Positions 44,983-54,660 of a stretch of DNA of 64,000 nt are shown here, piece after piece. The translations under genes and the position numbers were made by a program. Under the pieces are notes generated by a model, which was not told the origin of the DNA, ran no database searches, and saw only the letters and a program-made list of their open reading frames with translations. Within the stretch, counting starts at the first letter, position 1. Every line of letters begins with the position of its first letter. The stretch is from CAYMSF01 sp964392985 (GTDB taxonomy: Bacteria; Verrucomicrobiota; Lentisphaeria; Victivallales; Victivallaceae): contig CAYMSF010000006.1 in assembly GCA_964392985.1 (NCBI GenBank), positions 27,402-91,401 on the forward strand. The letters are read 5' to 3'.

Positions 44983-45702
44983 ATGCAAAAGTCAAAATTC
45001 ACACTCATTGAACTCCTCGTCGTGATTGCAATTATCGCAATTCTTGCTTCGATGTTACTGCCGGCGCTGGGCAAGGCGCGAGACAGGGCAAGAACAATCC
45101 AGTGTCTCAGTAATATGAAGCAGTTGGGAACTGCCGGTCAAGTCTATGCCAACTCTTACAATGACACCTGGGTGTCATTTTCGCAGCCCGGAAATAAACG
45201 CTGGCATCAAAATTTAGAATTTGTCAAAATGATTGGATTCAAACCAAATTTGGATTACCCGGAATATTGGCCGAGAAATTTTCTCTGTCCGCTGACAACA
45301 ACAAAAAGCACCATTGCCGCCTATACTTACGGGATGAACCGTGATGGCAGCAGCGGTGGCGGTTGGGGCAGTTATAAACTCAACAGAATAAAAAAACCTT
45401 CTATCGCCATCGCTTTCGGTGAAGCGAGATTAGGTGGAACTATCAGTTTCTACAATGCCGTTCCGACAGGAGCTAATGGATACTGGAGAAATGGAGAATT
45501 TGGAGGAAGCGGTAGTGATACCGTTGAATGCGTTGCTTACCGCCACACCAACAAAAGGGATGTTAATGTGACTTTCTTTGACGGTCATGCCGCTACGATG
45601 GATAACAAATTGCTCAACTATAATAATGCACCCTGGGGTGGGGCGCATAAGGTGGGACAATACTGGAATCCCTATTGTATTGCAGGCGTCGCCGATTATT
45701 GA
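44983..45702 (+). CDS. Type II/IV pseudopilin-like protein (H-Xn-DG family)
   Basis: 239 residues from the ATG at 44983; a TTG two codons earlier is in frame. N-terminus KFTLIELLVVIAIIAIL is a prepilin methylation segment with Glu at +5 but Lys, not Gly, at -1. The C-terminus has the RHTNKRDVNVTFFDGHA motif of the processing-associated family common in Planctomycetes and Lentisphaerae, with 11 residues rather than 9 between His and Asp-Gly. These proteins are numerous in such genomes and are often next to glycosidases. Role unknown; an extracellular scaffold or secretion pseudopilus is suspected. Regulated by the XylR-like protein, by position. Confidence 0.85.
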   Translation: MQKSKFTLIELLVVIAIIAILASMLLPALGKARDRARTIQCLSNMKQLGTAGQVYANSYNDTWVSFSQPGNKRWHQNLEFVKMIGFKPNLDYPEYWPRNFLCPLTTTKSTIAAYTYGMNRDGSSGGGWGSYKLNRIKKPSIAIAFGEARLGGTISFYNAVPTGANGYWRNGEFGGSGSDTVECVAYRHTNKRDVNVTFFDGHAATMDNKLLNYNNAPWGGAHKVGQYWNPYCIAGVADY

Positions 45703-45728
45703 TTGATTTAACCAGCCTAAAGTGAGTG

Positions 45729-45756
45729 GGCAGGATGACCGGCAGTGTATCCTGTC
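45729..45756 (+). terminator. Weak hairpin after the pseudopilin gene
   Basis: An 8-bp stem GGCAGGAT/ATCCTGTC with one wobble pair and a 12-nt loop, 26 bp after the stop, but no T-run. Possibly a terminator or mRNA 3' stabiliser. Confidence 0.35.
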
Positions 45757-45860
45757 CTCAATGATTTTATCAAGAGAAAATATAACGGGGGAGTATATTG
45801 CCTGCGAATAAAACACTCCAATAATATTCTCTAATATTATTGCCTTATTTTTTTAAATAC

Positions 45861-45888
45861 TTGCAATCATTTGAGTATAGTATAATAT
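45861..45888 (+). promoter_or_regulatory. Possible promoter of the 45970 gene
   Basis: TTGCAA (45861-45866), the same -35 as the pseudopilin promoter, then 16 bp to TAATAT (45883-45888). A TATAAT overlaps at 45881 but with a too-short spacer. No copy of the 21-bp repeat is nearby, so control may differ. Confidence 0.4.
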
Positions 45889-45969
45889 ATTTTCAATCTG
45901 GTAATTATGATTTTTTGCACGTGATTTTGAAACTGAACCATAAAATATATAGAAGAAAGGAAACTTTTC

Positions 45970-48900
45970 ATGAACCTGAAATCTTTGTTGATGTTGGCGT
46001 TGTCTTTTGTTTTTACCGTGGCATTCATAATGCCAGCTTTTGCGGCCGAACCGGCAGGATATGCGCGATTTTCAATTAACGCCGGCAAAGATAAGATTAA
46101 CTTGACGCCGGGAACGGCAATGCCCGGCGGCACTGTACAAAATCCGGGTTGGGCAGGTGAGGCGGAACGTAAACAGATGCTTATGGTTGAAATTCCGCTT
46201 AATGAGGGCTGGAATGAATTTTCCTTTACCTTCACTCCGGATAAGGCCGGAAATGTTCAGATGGATTTGACGGGACAGGACAAAAATGGCGAAGATAATA
46301 AACGAATGGTTCTATACACCTTTTATGATGATATCAGCGTAACCGGCGCTGAACTGAAAAACGGCGACTTTGAGTTGCTTAATGATGATGGTAATCCGGT
46401 TGGCTGGTATATTTGGAGTATGAATCCGGTTACCCCCGGTTTGATAGTTAGTGATGCCAATGCCCATGGGGGAAAAAACTATGCGGCGGCATGGAGTCAA
46501 GGCACGGTTGTTCAGTATATTCAAGTAGCGGCGGGGCAAATTACGGTGCGCGGATTCGCAAAGCCTGCAGGTAATTGGCAACCGCCGGTTGTTAAAAAGG
46601 CGGAAAAAGTTGCTGCCCCGTCAGTGGATAAGGATGCGCCGAAAGTAACCGGCAATGTTACGTATGTTGAGTTGTTCAATGAACCGTTCCGGAATGATGA
46701 TGCTTTGGATAAATACAGTGTCTGGCAAGCCGATGCCAGAGTGCTGCCGGAAGCTGACGGCAGTGGCAATGCTCTTTGCATATCGGTACCGGAACGAATC
46801 GGTAATGCCAGTGTTTCTATTTCATTTGATGCTACACTTTTGGCGGGGAAAAAGGTTGAAATCTCCGCTGATGTCCGTGGTGAAAATATCGCTCCAGCCA
46901 AAGATGCGTATAACGGCGGTAAATTTATGCTGACAGCCACTACTGCTTCAGGCAAGCAATTATGGCCGGGGGGCGAAGTAAAGCGCGGCACCTTCGGTTG
47001 GGAAAAAACTAAGTTTGAAACCACTCTACCTGCAGACCTTAAGACGGCTCAACTGACATTGGGGTTTCAGGACTCCTTCGGTAAAATATTTTTCCGGAAT
47101 ATAAAAGTTGTGGATAAGAATGCCGTGAAGACGGATAAAGATGTTGTTCCGGCGGCAGATACCAATACGTCGAAGACGGCCGAAAATAATTCCGCCAAGG
47201 TTGTTGCCAAAGATATTCCAATTGATTTGAGCAAGGTGCTTAATATGAACTTTGCGGATGATATTGCCGGCGATGGCAAGGGCGGCTGGTCTGATCAGGG
47301 ACCCGGCAATGATTTTCGTGAATTTGATGTTAATGCATCCGTGTTTGGCGGGATTCCCTTTAAAATCATTGATCCAATCAAGAATAACAACAAGGGCGTG
47401 CTTACTCTGAAACATGATCAATCTTTTCCAGGGGGGCCGGCTGCGGTTACGCTTGATTTACCCGAAGGCACCTCCGGTCGTTATCTATATCTGCTCCACA
47501 CTTCCTGTTATGGCATGGAGTCGGGCGGGGTGGTTGGCACTGTTAAATTTACCGGTCGCGATGGCGTTGACAAAGTTGTTGAAATCAAGGCGAAACAGGA
47601 TGTTGCCGACTGGTGGAATGCCGGACGTCTGCCGAATGGTGTGGTTGTCGTGGCGAAGCCGAACCAAAGCGCTCAGGTAGGCATTTACTTGTCACGATTT
47701 GACCTTGGCTCAACAATAGATGCCAAGTCAATGGCAATAACCAGTACCGGTAAAGTTTTGTGGATTGTGATTGGAGCTACTTTGAGTAATCGCGATGTTC
47801 CATTACCGGAAATGAAGAAAATGGCAATCGTCAGCGGCGCCGACTGGAAACAACCACCGGATGCGAGTCTAGTCATAAAAGCCGGTACGGCATTGGATTT
47901 TTCCGCATGGGTTGACCATGCTCCGGCGGGTAGTCGCGGTCAACTTATTGCCAAACCCGATGGTACACTTGCCTTTGCCAGCCAACCGGACAAACCGGTG
48001 CGCTTCTTCTGCGCCTCCGGTTTCCCGCTTAAGAATCCCGACGAAATTGACGCATGGGCTGATACAATAGTGCGACAGGGGTACAATCTGGTGCGTTTGC
48101 ACTTCATGGATCAATTTCTGTCAGGACAAGGAGCCTACTGGGGCAAAAAACTGTCGCTGGAGGCACAGAAAGATTTCGACCGCCGTCTTGAGTCGGGAGA
48201 ACAAATATTCAATCCTAAAAGTTTGGATTTAATGGATCGTTTTATCGCGGCGTTGAAGAAACGCGGAGTTTACCTTACTCTGGACGGACTCAGCTCATGG
48301 ACCGGTTTATATCCGGCGAATTGCTGGTATTCAGACAATGGCGTGGAGAATATGAAAACGCGTCTCTATTACGATCCAGTCGCCCGGCGTCATTGGCACA
48401 ACTCGGTTAAGGCAATTTTCACTCGTATCAATCCCTACACCGGTACCAGTCTGGCGACCGACCCGCAGGTGGTGTTAATCGTCGGCGTGAACGAGACCAC
48501 GATGGGACTCGAAAATAAAAAAACTTCGGAAAAATTCCTGCCGTTGTGGCGGGCATTTCTTGCCAAACGCTTTGTTGATGTCGCAGCCTACAGGAAATCA
48601 TGGAATCAACAAGACCCAGCTATTGACAGCTTTGACAAGGTGCCGTTCTTCTCTCAAAATGACGTTTGGCATAGCGCCAGAGTCAGGACTATTGCCGAGT
48701 TTCTCAATCAGTTGGAGGAAGAGAGCGCCGGATGGATGGAAAAAGAGCTGAGGTCTTTTGGTTACAAAGGATTGTTCTCGGAATACGACTGGCTCTACAG
48801 TCTGCGTCTTTATCTGCCGCGTTCGCTCGCCGGCATGGTGATAATGCACGGATATTTCTCCCACCCCGAAGGCGCATTTGACCGTGGTGGTAAAACATCC

Positions 48901-50007
48901 CAGAACAGTTCGCTGGTCGATGCCCTTAACTGGTGGCGCGGAATGGCTTCTTCACGCATCGCCGGCGAATCTCTGGGTATTCTAGAGTATGGCCATGTTT
49001 ACTGGAACAGTTACCGCTACGAAGAGGGGTTGTCCGTTGGAGCATACAGCAGTTTTCAGGATATGTCGATGATGACTGCTCATGCCTGGCCGGTTGCTTT
49101 GAAACCGGGACGGCTCGGTCCGTTTAATGTCGGAACCGATCCTGTCGGTCGTGCTAGCCAAGTCGTAACCGGTCTAACCTTTATGGGTAGAACCGTTGCT
49201 GTGGCTCCACATCGGGTAGATATTCCATTGAGCCGTGACCTGGCATTGAATAATTCAGAACGAGCAATCAGCGGTGATCAGAACAGAATCGGTTTGCTGA
49301 CCGGCTTTGCTGTTGCCGTTGAAGGCCGCACCCCGTCAATTCCGGCGACAATGCAATTGCCGCTTGGCGATGGCACTAAGACTATTGACTCCGCGTTTTG
49401 GTCCAGCGTTGTTGATAGTGAAAGCGGCACATTCGCCGGAGCAGTCACCAAACTGCGCAATAAAGGGATTCTACCCGAAAGTAATCGCACCGACGCGAAG
49501 AAGAAAATATATGAGAGTGAAACAGGAGAAATCCTGCTTGATGCGACTGCCAAACGCTTGACCGTCAATACCCCGATGCTGGCCGGTCTTTGCGCTGAAA
49601 AAATTGATGGTGCGATGCAGATTGGCAAAATGACTGTTGTTGCAACCTCGGTACCGGCTTCAATCACTCTCGCTTCACGTGACGGAAAAGCGTTGGAACT
49701 ATCTAACCGCCTGTTGTTGGTGATAGCCACTGACGCGCGCAACAGCGGCGATATTTATGATGATGACCGTGGCTCGATTATCCGTAAAGTCGGCACTCTT
49801 CCGGTTCTGGTGCGCACCGGCCGTTTCACGGTCGATATTGCCCGTGATTCTAAGGCTCCGGCGTTGCGTGCCTGGGCACTGGCGATGGACGGCAGTCGGC
49901 GCGATGAGTTGCAGGTAAAATCCGGCGACAACGGCATACAATTGAAAATTGATACCGCCACGTGGTCATGTGGACCATCTCCATTCATTGAATTGGCGGT
50001 AAAATAA
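45970..50007 (+). CDS. Multi-modular secreted glycoside hydrolase (GH-A clan, GH5-like barrel)
   Basis: 1345 residues. Signal peptide (about 1-26), beta-sandwich module 1 (about 27-205, repeated in the protein at 42897), beta-sandwich module 2 (about 220-385), a Lys/Ala-rich linker, and a GDGKGGWSDQGPGND module (about 415-625, shared with the GH2-like enzyme at 4444). The TIM barrel (about 670-1040) and a C-terminal beta-domain (about 1090-1345) follow. In the barrel, VGVNE gives Glu842 as likely acid/base and GILEYG gives Glu1006 as likely nucleophile, the pair expected of clan GH-A. It probably cleaves a plant or algal polysaccharide; substrate unknown. GAAAGGA precedes the ATG. Confidence 0.82.
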   Translation: MNLKSLLMLALSFVFTVAFIMPAFAAEPAGYARFSINAGKDKINLTPGTAMPGGTVQNPGWAGEAERKQMLMVEIPLNEGWNEFSFTFTPDKAGNVQMDLTGQDKNGEDNKRMVLYTFYDDISVTGAELKNGDFELLNDDGNPVGWYIWSMNPVTPGLIVSDANAHGGKNYAAAWSQGTVVQYIQVAAGQITVRGFAKPAGNWQPPVVKKAEKVAAPSVDKDAPKVTGNVTYVELFNEPFRNDDALDKYSVWQADARVLPEADGSGNALCISVPERIGNASVSISFDATLLAGKKVEISADVRGENIAPAKDAYNGGKFMLTATTASGKQLWPGGEVKRGTFGWEKTKFETTLPADLKTAQLTLGFQDSFGKIFFRNIKVVDKNAVKTDKDVVPAADTNTSKTAENNSAKVVAKDIPIDLSKVLNMNFADDIAGDGKGGWSDQGPGNDFREFDVNASVFGGIPFKIIDPIKNNNKGVLTLKHDQSFPGGPAAVTLDLPEGTSGRYLYLLHTSCYGMESGGVVGTVKFTGRDGVDKVVEIKAKQDVADWWNAGRLPNGVVVVAKPNQSAQVGIYLSRFDLGSTIDAKSMAITSTGKVLWIVIGATLSNRDVPLPEMKKMAIVSGADWKQPPDASLVIKAGTALDFSAWVDHAPAGSRGQLIAKPDGTLAFASQPDKPVRFFCASGFPLKNPDEIDAWADTIVRQGYNLVRLHFMDQFLSGQGAYWGKKLSLEAQKDFDRRLESGEQIFNPKSLDLMDRFIAALKKRGVYLTLDGLSSWTGLYPANCWYSDNGVENMKTRLYYDPVARRHWHNSVKAIFTRINPYTGTSLATDPQVVLIVGVNETTMGLENKKTSEKFLPLWRAFLAKRFVDVAAYRKSWNQQDPAIDSFDKVPFFSQNDVWHSARVRTIAEFLNQLEEESAGWMEKELRSFGYKGLFSEYDWLYSLRLYLPRSLAGMVIMHGYFSHPEGAFDRGGKTSQNSSLVDALNWWRGMASSRIAGESLGILEYGHVYWNSYRYEEGLSVGAYSSFQDMSMMTAHAWPVALKPGRLGPFNVGTDPVGRASQVVTGLTFMGRTVAVAPHRVDIPLSRDLALNNSERAISGDQNRIGLLTGFAVAVEGRTPSIPATMQLPLGDGTKTIDSAFWSSVVDSESGTFAGAVTKLRNKGILPESNRTDAKKKIYESETGEILLDATAKRLTVNTPMLAGLCAEKIDGAMQIGKMTVVATSVPASITLASRDGKALELSNRLLLVIATDARNSGDIYDDDRGSIIRKVGTLPVLVRTGRFTVDIARDSKAPALRAWALAMDGSRRDELQVKSGDNGIQLKIDTATWSCGPSPFIELAVK

Positions 50008-50116
50008 TAATAACGATGATAATTAAATAACCAATATTAAAATTTTCATAACCGCATTTAAAATTTATGTTTAACATTAATTATAGCCTCCATAAACTAT
50101 TTGGATACATGATAAA

Positions 50117-52123
50117 GTGAAAAAGAAAAGTAATGTTTCAGGGGCCATCAACATTAACAGACCGGTAAGTTGCGGTACCGGCGGAGTATGGAATTTAAGT
50201 TTCGATGATTCAAAATCAATTTCAGGATTGCGCAGCAGTTTAAAATTACATAGGAAAAAACCTTTTGACCTTATTGCCGGAGCTGAATGTTTCAACAGTA
50301 AAGACGACACCGTTACATTTGTATCGAATATGAACGGTATTCGAATTGAGACTGAAATCAAGTGGAATCAAAATGATTCTTTAATTGAAATAGCTGTTGC
50401 AATAGGAGTTCCTAAAAATGGGAAGCCGGTAATCATTGAGTCTGTTGAATTAGTTTCTATTCCACTGAGCAACCTTCCTGTCTCGAAAAACAAAGCGGAA
50501 AAAGGAGTTCGTTTCTGGCGCAACTGGCACGATATCTGGTATGAAATTGGATCTAAAAAAATCAATGAACCGGCACATTTATCCGAGATCGCCGCCGATA
50601 CCGCCTATCTTGCCGGAGGCGTCTATTCCGGTGACGGCAGTTGGTCTCTTATTGCCATGTACCAGCAACCATGTTTGTGGCAGTGTATCGTTCTTGTAGA
50701 AGATGAAAAGTTAATTATCCGCAATCTGGCTGGAGTTACAGTTGAACCGGGACGCACCTGGCACAGCGATCGCGTACGGGTTGCCGTTGGTATGAAATTT
50801 ATTAAAGCACTTGAAACCTTGCACCTTGTCCATCTACCGCGGCGTAAACCTGAAGAGGCAAGAGAACATTTCGGCTGGAACACCTGGGAAGCTTACCATG
50901 GTTCAATCAACAGTGAGGTAATTATGGAGAACGCTGACGCCATCGCGGCTATCCCGTGGTTGCGTGACCGTATTCGCTACATAACTATTGATGATGGATG
51001 GGAGCGCCGTTACGGTGACTGGGTAGCTAATGAACGCTTCCCGGAGGGTATGGATGGACTGGCGAAGCGTATTGCCAGTAAAGGATTTCAGCCTGGTATT
51101 TGGACCGCGCCGTTTCTTGTGCATGTTGAGTCAGATATTGTCAAAAATCACCCGGAATTTTTGCTTCATGACGGCAATGCCCCGATATTGGATCAGAACC
51201 GGAATATTCTTGATCCCACCCATCCCGGCGTACGAGCCTTTGTTTTTGAACTTTACCATCGACTACGCGGTTGGGGTTACCGGTATTTTAAAACCGATTT
51301 TTTACGCGACCCGGCTATGTATGCATCGCCAATGCGCCCTGAATATCGTCCGGGATTGCGGTTGCATGATCCTGACTTGGGCATTGCCCGGGGTATGCGT
51401 GCTGTAATGCAGGCAATACGGGCGGGAATCGGCGAAGATGCATTCTGGCTCGGTTGCGGTACCGATATCGCCTCAGGCGCGCTGCTTATGGACGGCTCAC
51501 GGATTGGCGGGGACATTATTCCCTACTGGACGAGAGTGCCGTATCAAGCCAGGTCTGTGATTCATAATTTCCATTTGCACGGGCATTTATTCCTGTCTGA
51601 TCCCGACTTTCTTTTAGTCAAAGGTTCTGATACATGTCTGCCGGGGATGCTTGATGTTCCAGTTGACAGTGGCGTACCTTATGTGGTTGATGAATGGAAG
51701 GGCGGTCGCGTGAATGGGTTGAATGAGGTGCGTTCCTGGTCCAGTCTTGTAATCCTTTCCGGTGGTTTGGTAAACCTGTCAGACAAGATGAAAATCCTTA
51801 ACGACGAAGGTTTGAAGGTGATTCGCAAGGTATTGGAACTTGCCGGTGGAAATGCAGCATGTCCGATTGATATGGCGACACCTATACCCCGGATATTATT
51901 ACGTCAAGATGGACCGCAATGTATCCTAGGTATTTTTAATTGGAGTAATGAACAGACCGTATCCATCAAGGTACATCGCAAACAGGGTATTCCATTTCCT
52001 GAATCGGCTGCAATTCATGACGTTTGGTCAGATAGTGATGTATATCTTAAAAATGACGCTGTCACCGTAAAACTGCCGCCACGTTGTGTCAAGCTGTTTA
52101 AATGGTCTTCAAGTAAAGTTTAA
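50117..52123 (+). CDS. GH36-type alpha-galactosidase
   Basis: 668 residues from the GTG at 50117. It has no signal peptide, so it is probably cytoplasmic. An N-terminal beta-supersandwich is followed by a barrel with FGWNTWEAYHG, IDDGWE, the nucleophile Asp394 in YFKTDF and acid/base Asp466 in GSRIGGD, then a C-terminal beta-domain. This is the GH36/melibiase layout, hydrolysing terminal alpha-galactosides with retention. Expected substrates are raffinose-type sugars or galactose side chains released outside the cell. It is flanked by the intact 3' end of the 45970 gene and a decayed second copy of that end. Confidence 0.88.
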   Translation: MKKKSNVSGAININRPVSCGTGGVWNLSFDDSKSISGLRSSLKLHRKKPFDLIAGAECFNSKDDTVTFVSNMNGIRIETEIKWNQNDSLIEIAVAIGVPKNGKPVIIESVELVSIPLSNLPVSKNKAEKGVRFWRNWHDIWYEIGSKKINEPAHLSEIAADTAYLAGGVYSGDGSWSLIAMYQQPCLWQCIVLVEDEKLIIRNLAGVTVEPGRTWHSDRVRVAVGMKFIKALETLHLVHLPRRKPEEAREHFGWNTWEAYHGSINSEVIMENADAIAAIPWLRDRIRYITIDDGWERRYGDWVANERFPEGMDGLAKRIASKGFQPGIWTAPFLVHVESDIVKNHPEFLLHDGNAPILDQNRNILDPTHPGVRAFVFELYHRLRGWGYRYFKTDFLRDPAMYASPMRPEYRPGLRLHDPDLGIARGMRAVMQAIRAGIGEDAFWLGCGTDIASGALLMDGSRIGGDIIPYWTRVPYQARSVIHNFHLHGHLFLSDPDFLLVKGSDTCLPGMLDVPVDSGVPYVVDEWKGGRVNGLNEVRSWSSLVILSGGLVNLSDKMKILNDEGLKVIRKVLELAGGNAACPIDMATPIPRILLRQDGPQCILGIFNWSNEQTVSIKVHRKQGIPFPESAAIHDVWSDSDVYLKNDAVTVKLPPRCVKLFKWSSSKV

Positions 52124-52131
52124 ATCGGCTG

Positions 52132-52237
52132 GACGAATTGCAGGCAAAATATAACGAAAAAAGGCGTACAATTGAAAATTGATACCGGCACCTGGTCATG
52201 TGGACCAGCGCCATTCATCGAATTATCGGAAAAATAA
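52132..52237 (+). pseudogene. Frameshifted remnant of the 3' end of a second 45970-type gene
   Basis: Aligns base by base with 49903-50007, the last ~35 codons of the 45970 enzyme. Shared blocks include ACAATTGAAAATTGATACCG and TGGTCATGTGGACCA. One extra base upstream of the shared CAATTGAAAATTGATACC breaks the frame, after which it reads QLKIDTGTWSCGPAPFIEL and stops. The rest of the paralogue is gone. The remnant sits just after the alpha-galactosidase gene, followed by a terminator. Confidence 0.85.
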
Positions 52238-52250
52238 TACTTGATACAAT

Positions 52251-52294
52251 AATAACTCCCGCACCTCTTTGGATGTCCGGGAGTTATTCATTTT
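52251..52294 (+). terminator. Terminator of the alpha-galactosidase region
   Basis: A perfect 11-bp stem AATAACTCCCG/CGGGAGTTATT, a 16-nt loop and then CATTTTA. Located just downstream of the gene remnant, so it was probably the terminator of the lost copy and now serves the alpha-galactosidase. Confidence 0.75.
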
Positions 52295-52419
52295 ATATGT
52301 CGAGGTAAAATTATGCGCTGTTATACCCAGCACCGTAACGACTGCACTTGAATTAAGTCGAAACTCAAGTAGTTTACATCACATAATTTCTTAACACACC
52401 TTAATTATAAAGGGGATAT

Positions 52420-53187
52420 ATGAGAACGTTTCTGTTTATTATGTTTACTTTGCTGCTGTCTGCTCCGTTACAAGCAGAGGATATGCAAAAATATCTCAAT
52501 GAGACACAGATGATTGTTCAACAAGGAAAATATGAGGAGGCGCTTGAGCGGTACATCTGGTTTCATGAACACGCGCTGGAACATGACAAAGCGATGTATG
52601 GAGTACGTTTGTCATTTGCTTTGAGTTACTGGAAACAACTTGGTGATGTCTATCCGCCGGCGAAACAGGCGCTCATTGAGATTAGAGACCGTAAAACTCT
52701 TCAATTGCAAAAAGGGGAAGGCAATGTCGCGCTGTTTCATGATGTAACGTCATTGAACCGGACTCTGCTGGAAAATAATAAAACCATTGAATTATTCGAG
52801 CAGCTTGATAAGGTGAATCCGGCGCTGGCAAAGAATTGCTGGCGTATAGCCAAAGATGCTGTCATTGCTGCCGGGCGTATCGACCTTGCCAGAAAATATC
52901 TGGGTGATATGGCAGGAGAATTCGCTACCGTAAAAGCCATGTATGACCGTAATACCGCACTTTACAATAATCCAAAAATTGGAGGCGAGCGGTTCAAAAA
53001 ATACAACGAAAATCGTTTTGTTGAAGAATGCCTGTGTTTGATTAAAGTGGCTGCCGCAATCGGTAATCTTGATGCAGCAAAGGAGATTCAAACAAAAGCG
53101 TTAACTGTTGTCAATGACGCCAGACTTCGCGACGCTATTGTAACAAATACGCCGCCGGTTAAGTCTATCCTGCCGGAATCTCGCTGA
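52420..53187 (+). CDS. Secreted helical-repeat protein, unknown
   Basis: 255 residues with a signal peptide (about 1-19) and AAAGGGGA before the start. The mature protein is all alpha in pattern, with a TPR-like first unit ('VQQGKYEEALERYIWFHEHAL') and further helical pairs. It has no catalytic motif. TPR-type proteins usually serve as binding scaffolds. It lies between the glycosidases and another unknown secreted protein. Function not recognised. Confidence 0.62.
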   Translation: MRTFLFIMFTLLLSAPLQAEDMQKYLNETQMIVQQGKYEEALERYIWFHEHALEHDKAMYGVRLSFALSYWKQLGDVYPPAKQALIEIRDRKTLQLQKGEGNVALFHDVTSLNRTLLENNKTIELFEQLDKVNPALAKNCWRIAKDAVIAAGRIDLARKYLGDMAGEFATVKAMYDRNTALYNNPKIGGERFKKYNENRFVEECLCLIKVAAAIGNLDAAKEIQTKALTVVNDARLRDAIVTNTPPVKSILPESR

Positions 53188-53249
53188 GGGTTAATCATCT
53201 CTTTTTTGTTGTTCACTGACGAAAAATCCATGAATTACACAATAATAAG

Positions 53250-53277
53250 TTGAATGGAGCACCGTATTGGCTATAAT
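53250..53277 (+). promoter_or_regulatory. Promoter of the 53336 gene
   Basis: TTGAAT (53250-53255), 16-bp spacer, perfect TATAAT (53272-53277), 58 bp before the ATG. Confidence 0.5.
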
Positions 53278-53335
53278 ATAGTCAGAAGAACTGTTCCTTT
53301 AAGATGTTTTATTGAAATTCACACCGTAAACCTTT

Positions 53336-54607
53336 ATGAGGTCAAATGTGATTAAATTTGCAAATTTGTGTAAACTTTTTGTCATTAACATTTTGTTTTT
53401 TCTGACGATTACTCCTGCATCAGCGCTGGAATGCACGGTAAATGCATCACTTAGCGGCAGTTTTACTGACCAGTGGGCGAATGTTCCGCCTGGTCGTCCG
53501 CCATCGTTGCAAATGGCCGGCAATGTAGTCAAAAACCAGTTTTTTTATGTCTACGTGCTGTTCTGGAATTTTGCGGTGAAAGACGGGCAGGCCGCGGTAT
53601 CGTTTGATATCAAATCTATACGGCCTGACGGAAAAAGCTATTTTGAACAAAAAAATATTAAAGGCCTTCCGGACAAGACTAAATATACAGAGACAAAATC
53701 TGTTTATATGTATCCGGGTTATTTTAAAATTTGTCTTGAAGACGGTGATCCTGATGGCAAGTATATTATTCAGGTTACTGCACGCGACAAATTCGGCGAT
53801 GGTTCAGTAACCGCTGAATGCGCCGTCAATCTGGTTTCCGCGCCTGCACAATATGAGGCACTCGACTTTACCGCTAAAAAGACTCAAGATATCATGACAT
53901 TTTATTACCGCGACCCGCAGCCGCAAAAGTTGATTCCGCTATTCCTTGGATTTTGTGAGGTCGACCCGGAAATGCAGAAGAAAAACCGTAATTATTCCCC
54001 GATGAATATGCTGATGTTTTTTTATCGGTCGTTTGATGCCAACCGGTATTTGTTGCCGGAATTGGCAAAACAGGCAAAAACACTCGGTCAACCCGGGAAG
54101 GATTACGCGATTCACATCCTTTATTACCTGAATGAAAAAGATGGGAATTTGATTGCATCAATCGGGCCGGAGGCAGTTGCGCTTGCCGGTTCACTGGCGA
54201 AGATGCCTAACCCTTTTAGCATTGCAAAGATTACTCACCCGATTCAGGAAGATATGTTATGGACAACATTTTTTGCTACCGGTGAATTTTTACCAATAAA
54301 AATGCTGGTTGAAGCGATGAGCGACCTTAATGTGGGTATTACTCCGGAACAATATAAGAATCTTCCGGTAAAAACTGCTGAAGACGGTAAAAAACTGGTA
54401 AAATGGTCTATCGGCGCGGCGGCGCTGTGGTCTTTGACCGCAAATGCTAAAACTCATCAGTTGGTATTTTTCTATTGCGAAACACTTTTTCAACGCGATG
54501 ACACCGACAAATTTATAAAATCGTGTTTGGCTAAGGTGTTGACAGATGCCACAAAAGCCATGGCGCCAAAAGTTAAGCAGCAACCAGCAACAAAAAACAC
54601 ACAATAA
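53336..54607 (+). CDS. Secreted two-domain protein of unknown function
   Basis: 423 residues. A signal peptide (about 1-31) is followed by an Ig-like beta-domain (about 32-175, ending with a 'DGKYIIQVTARDKFG' strand pattern). A helical domain (about 180-405) and a Lys/Gln-rich tail complete it. No known motif. The ribosome binding site is poor. It may form an operon with the SGNH hydrolase 53 bp downstream. Confidence 0.6.
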   Translation: MRSNVIKFANLCKLFVINILFFLTITPASALECTVNASLSGSFTDQWANVPPGRPPSLQMAGNVVKNQFFYVYVLFWNFAVKDGQAAVSFDIKSIRPDGKSYFEQKNIKGLPDKTKYTETKSVYMYPGYFKICLEDGDPDGKYIIQVTARDKFGDGSVTAECAVNLVSAPAQYEALDFTAKKTQDIMTFYYRDPQPQKLIPLFLGFCEVDPEMQKKNRNYSPMNMLMFFYRSFDANRYLLPELAKQAKTLGQPGKDYAIHILYYLNEKDGNLIASIGPEAVALAGSLAKMPNPFSIAKITHPIQEDMLWTTFFATGEFLPIKMLVEAMSDLNVGITPEQYKNLPVKTAEDGKKLVKWSIGAAALWSLTANAKTHQLVFFYCETLFQRDDTDKFIKSCLAKVLTDATKAMAPKVKQQPATKNTQ

Positions 54608-54660
54608 CAAAACATTAACCATAAGAGTTTTAAACTTTAATCGTAATCTAGAGGTAAATC

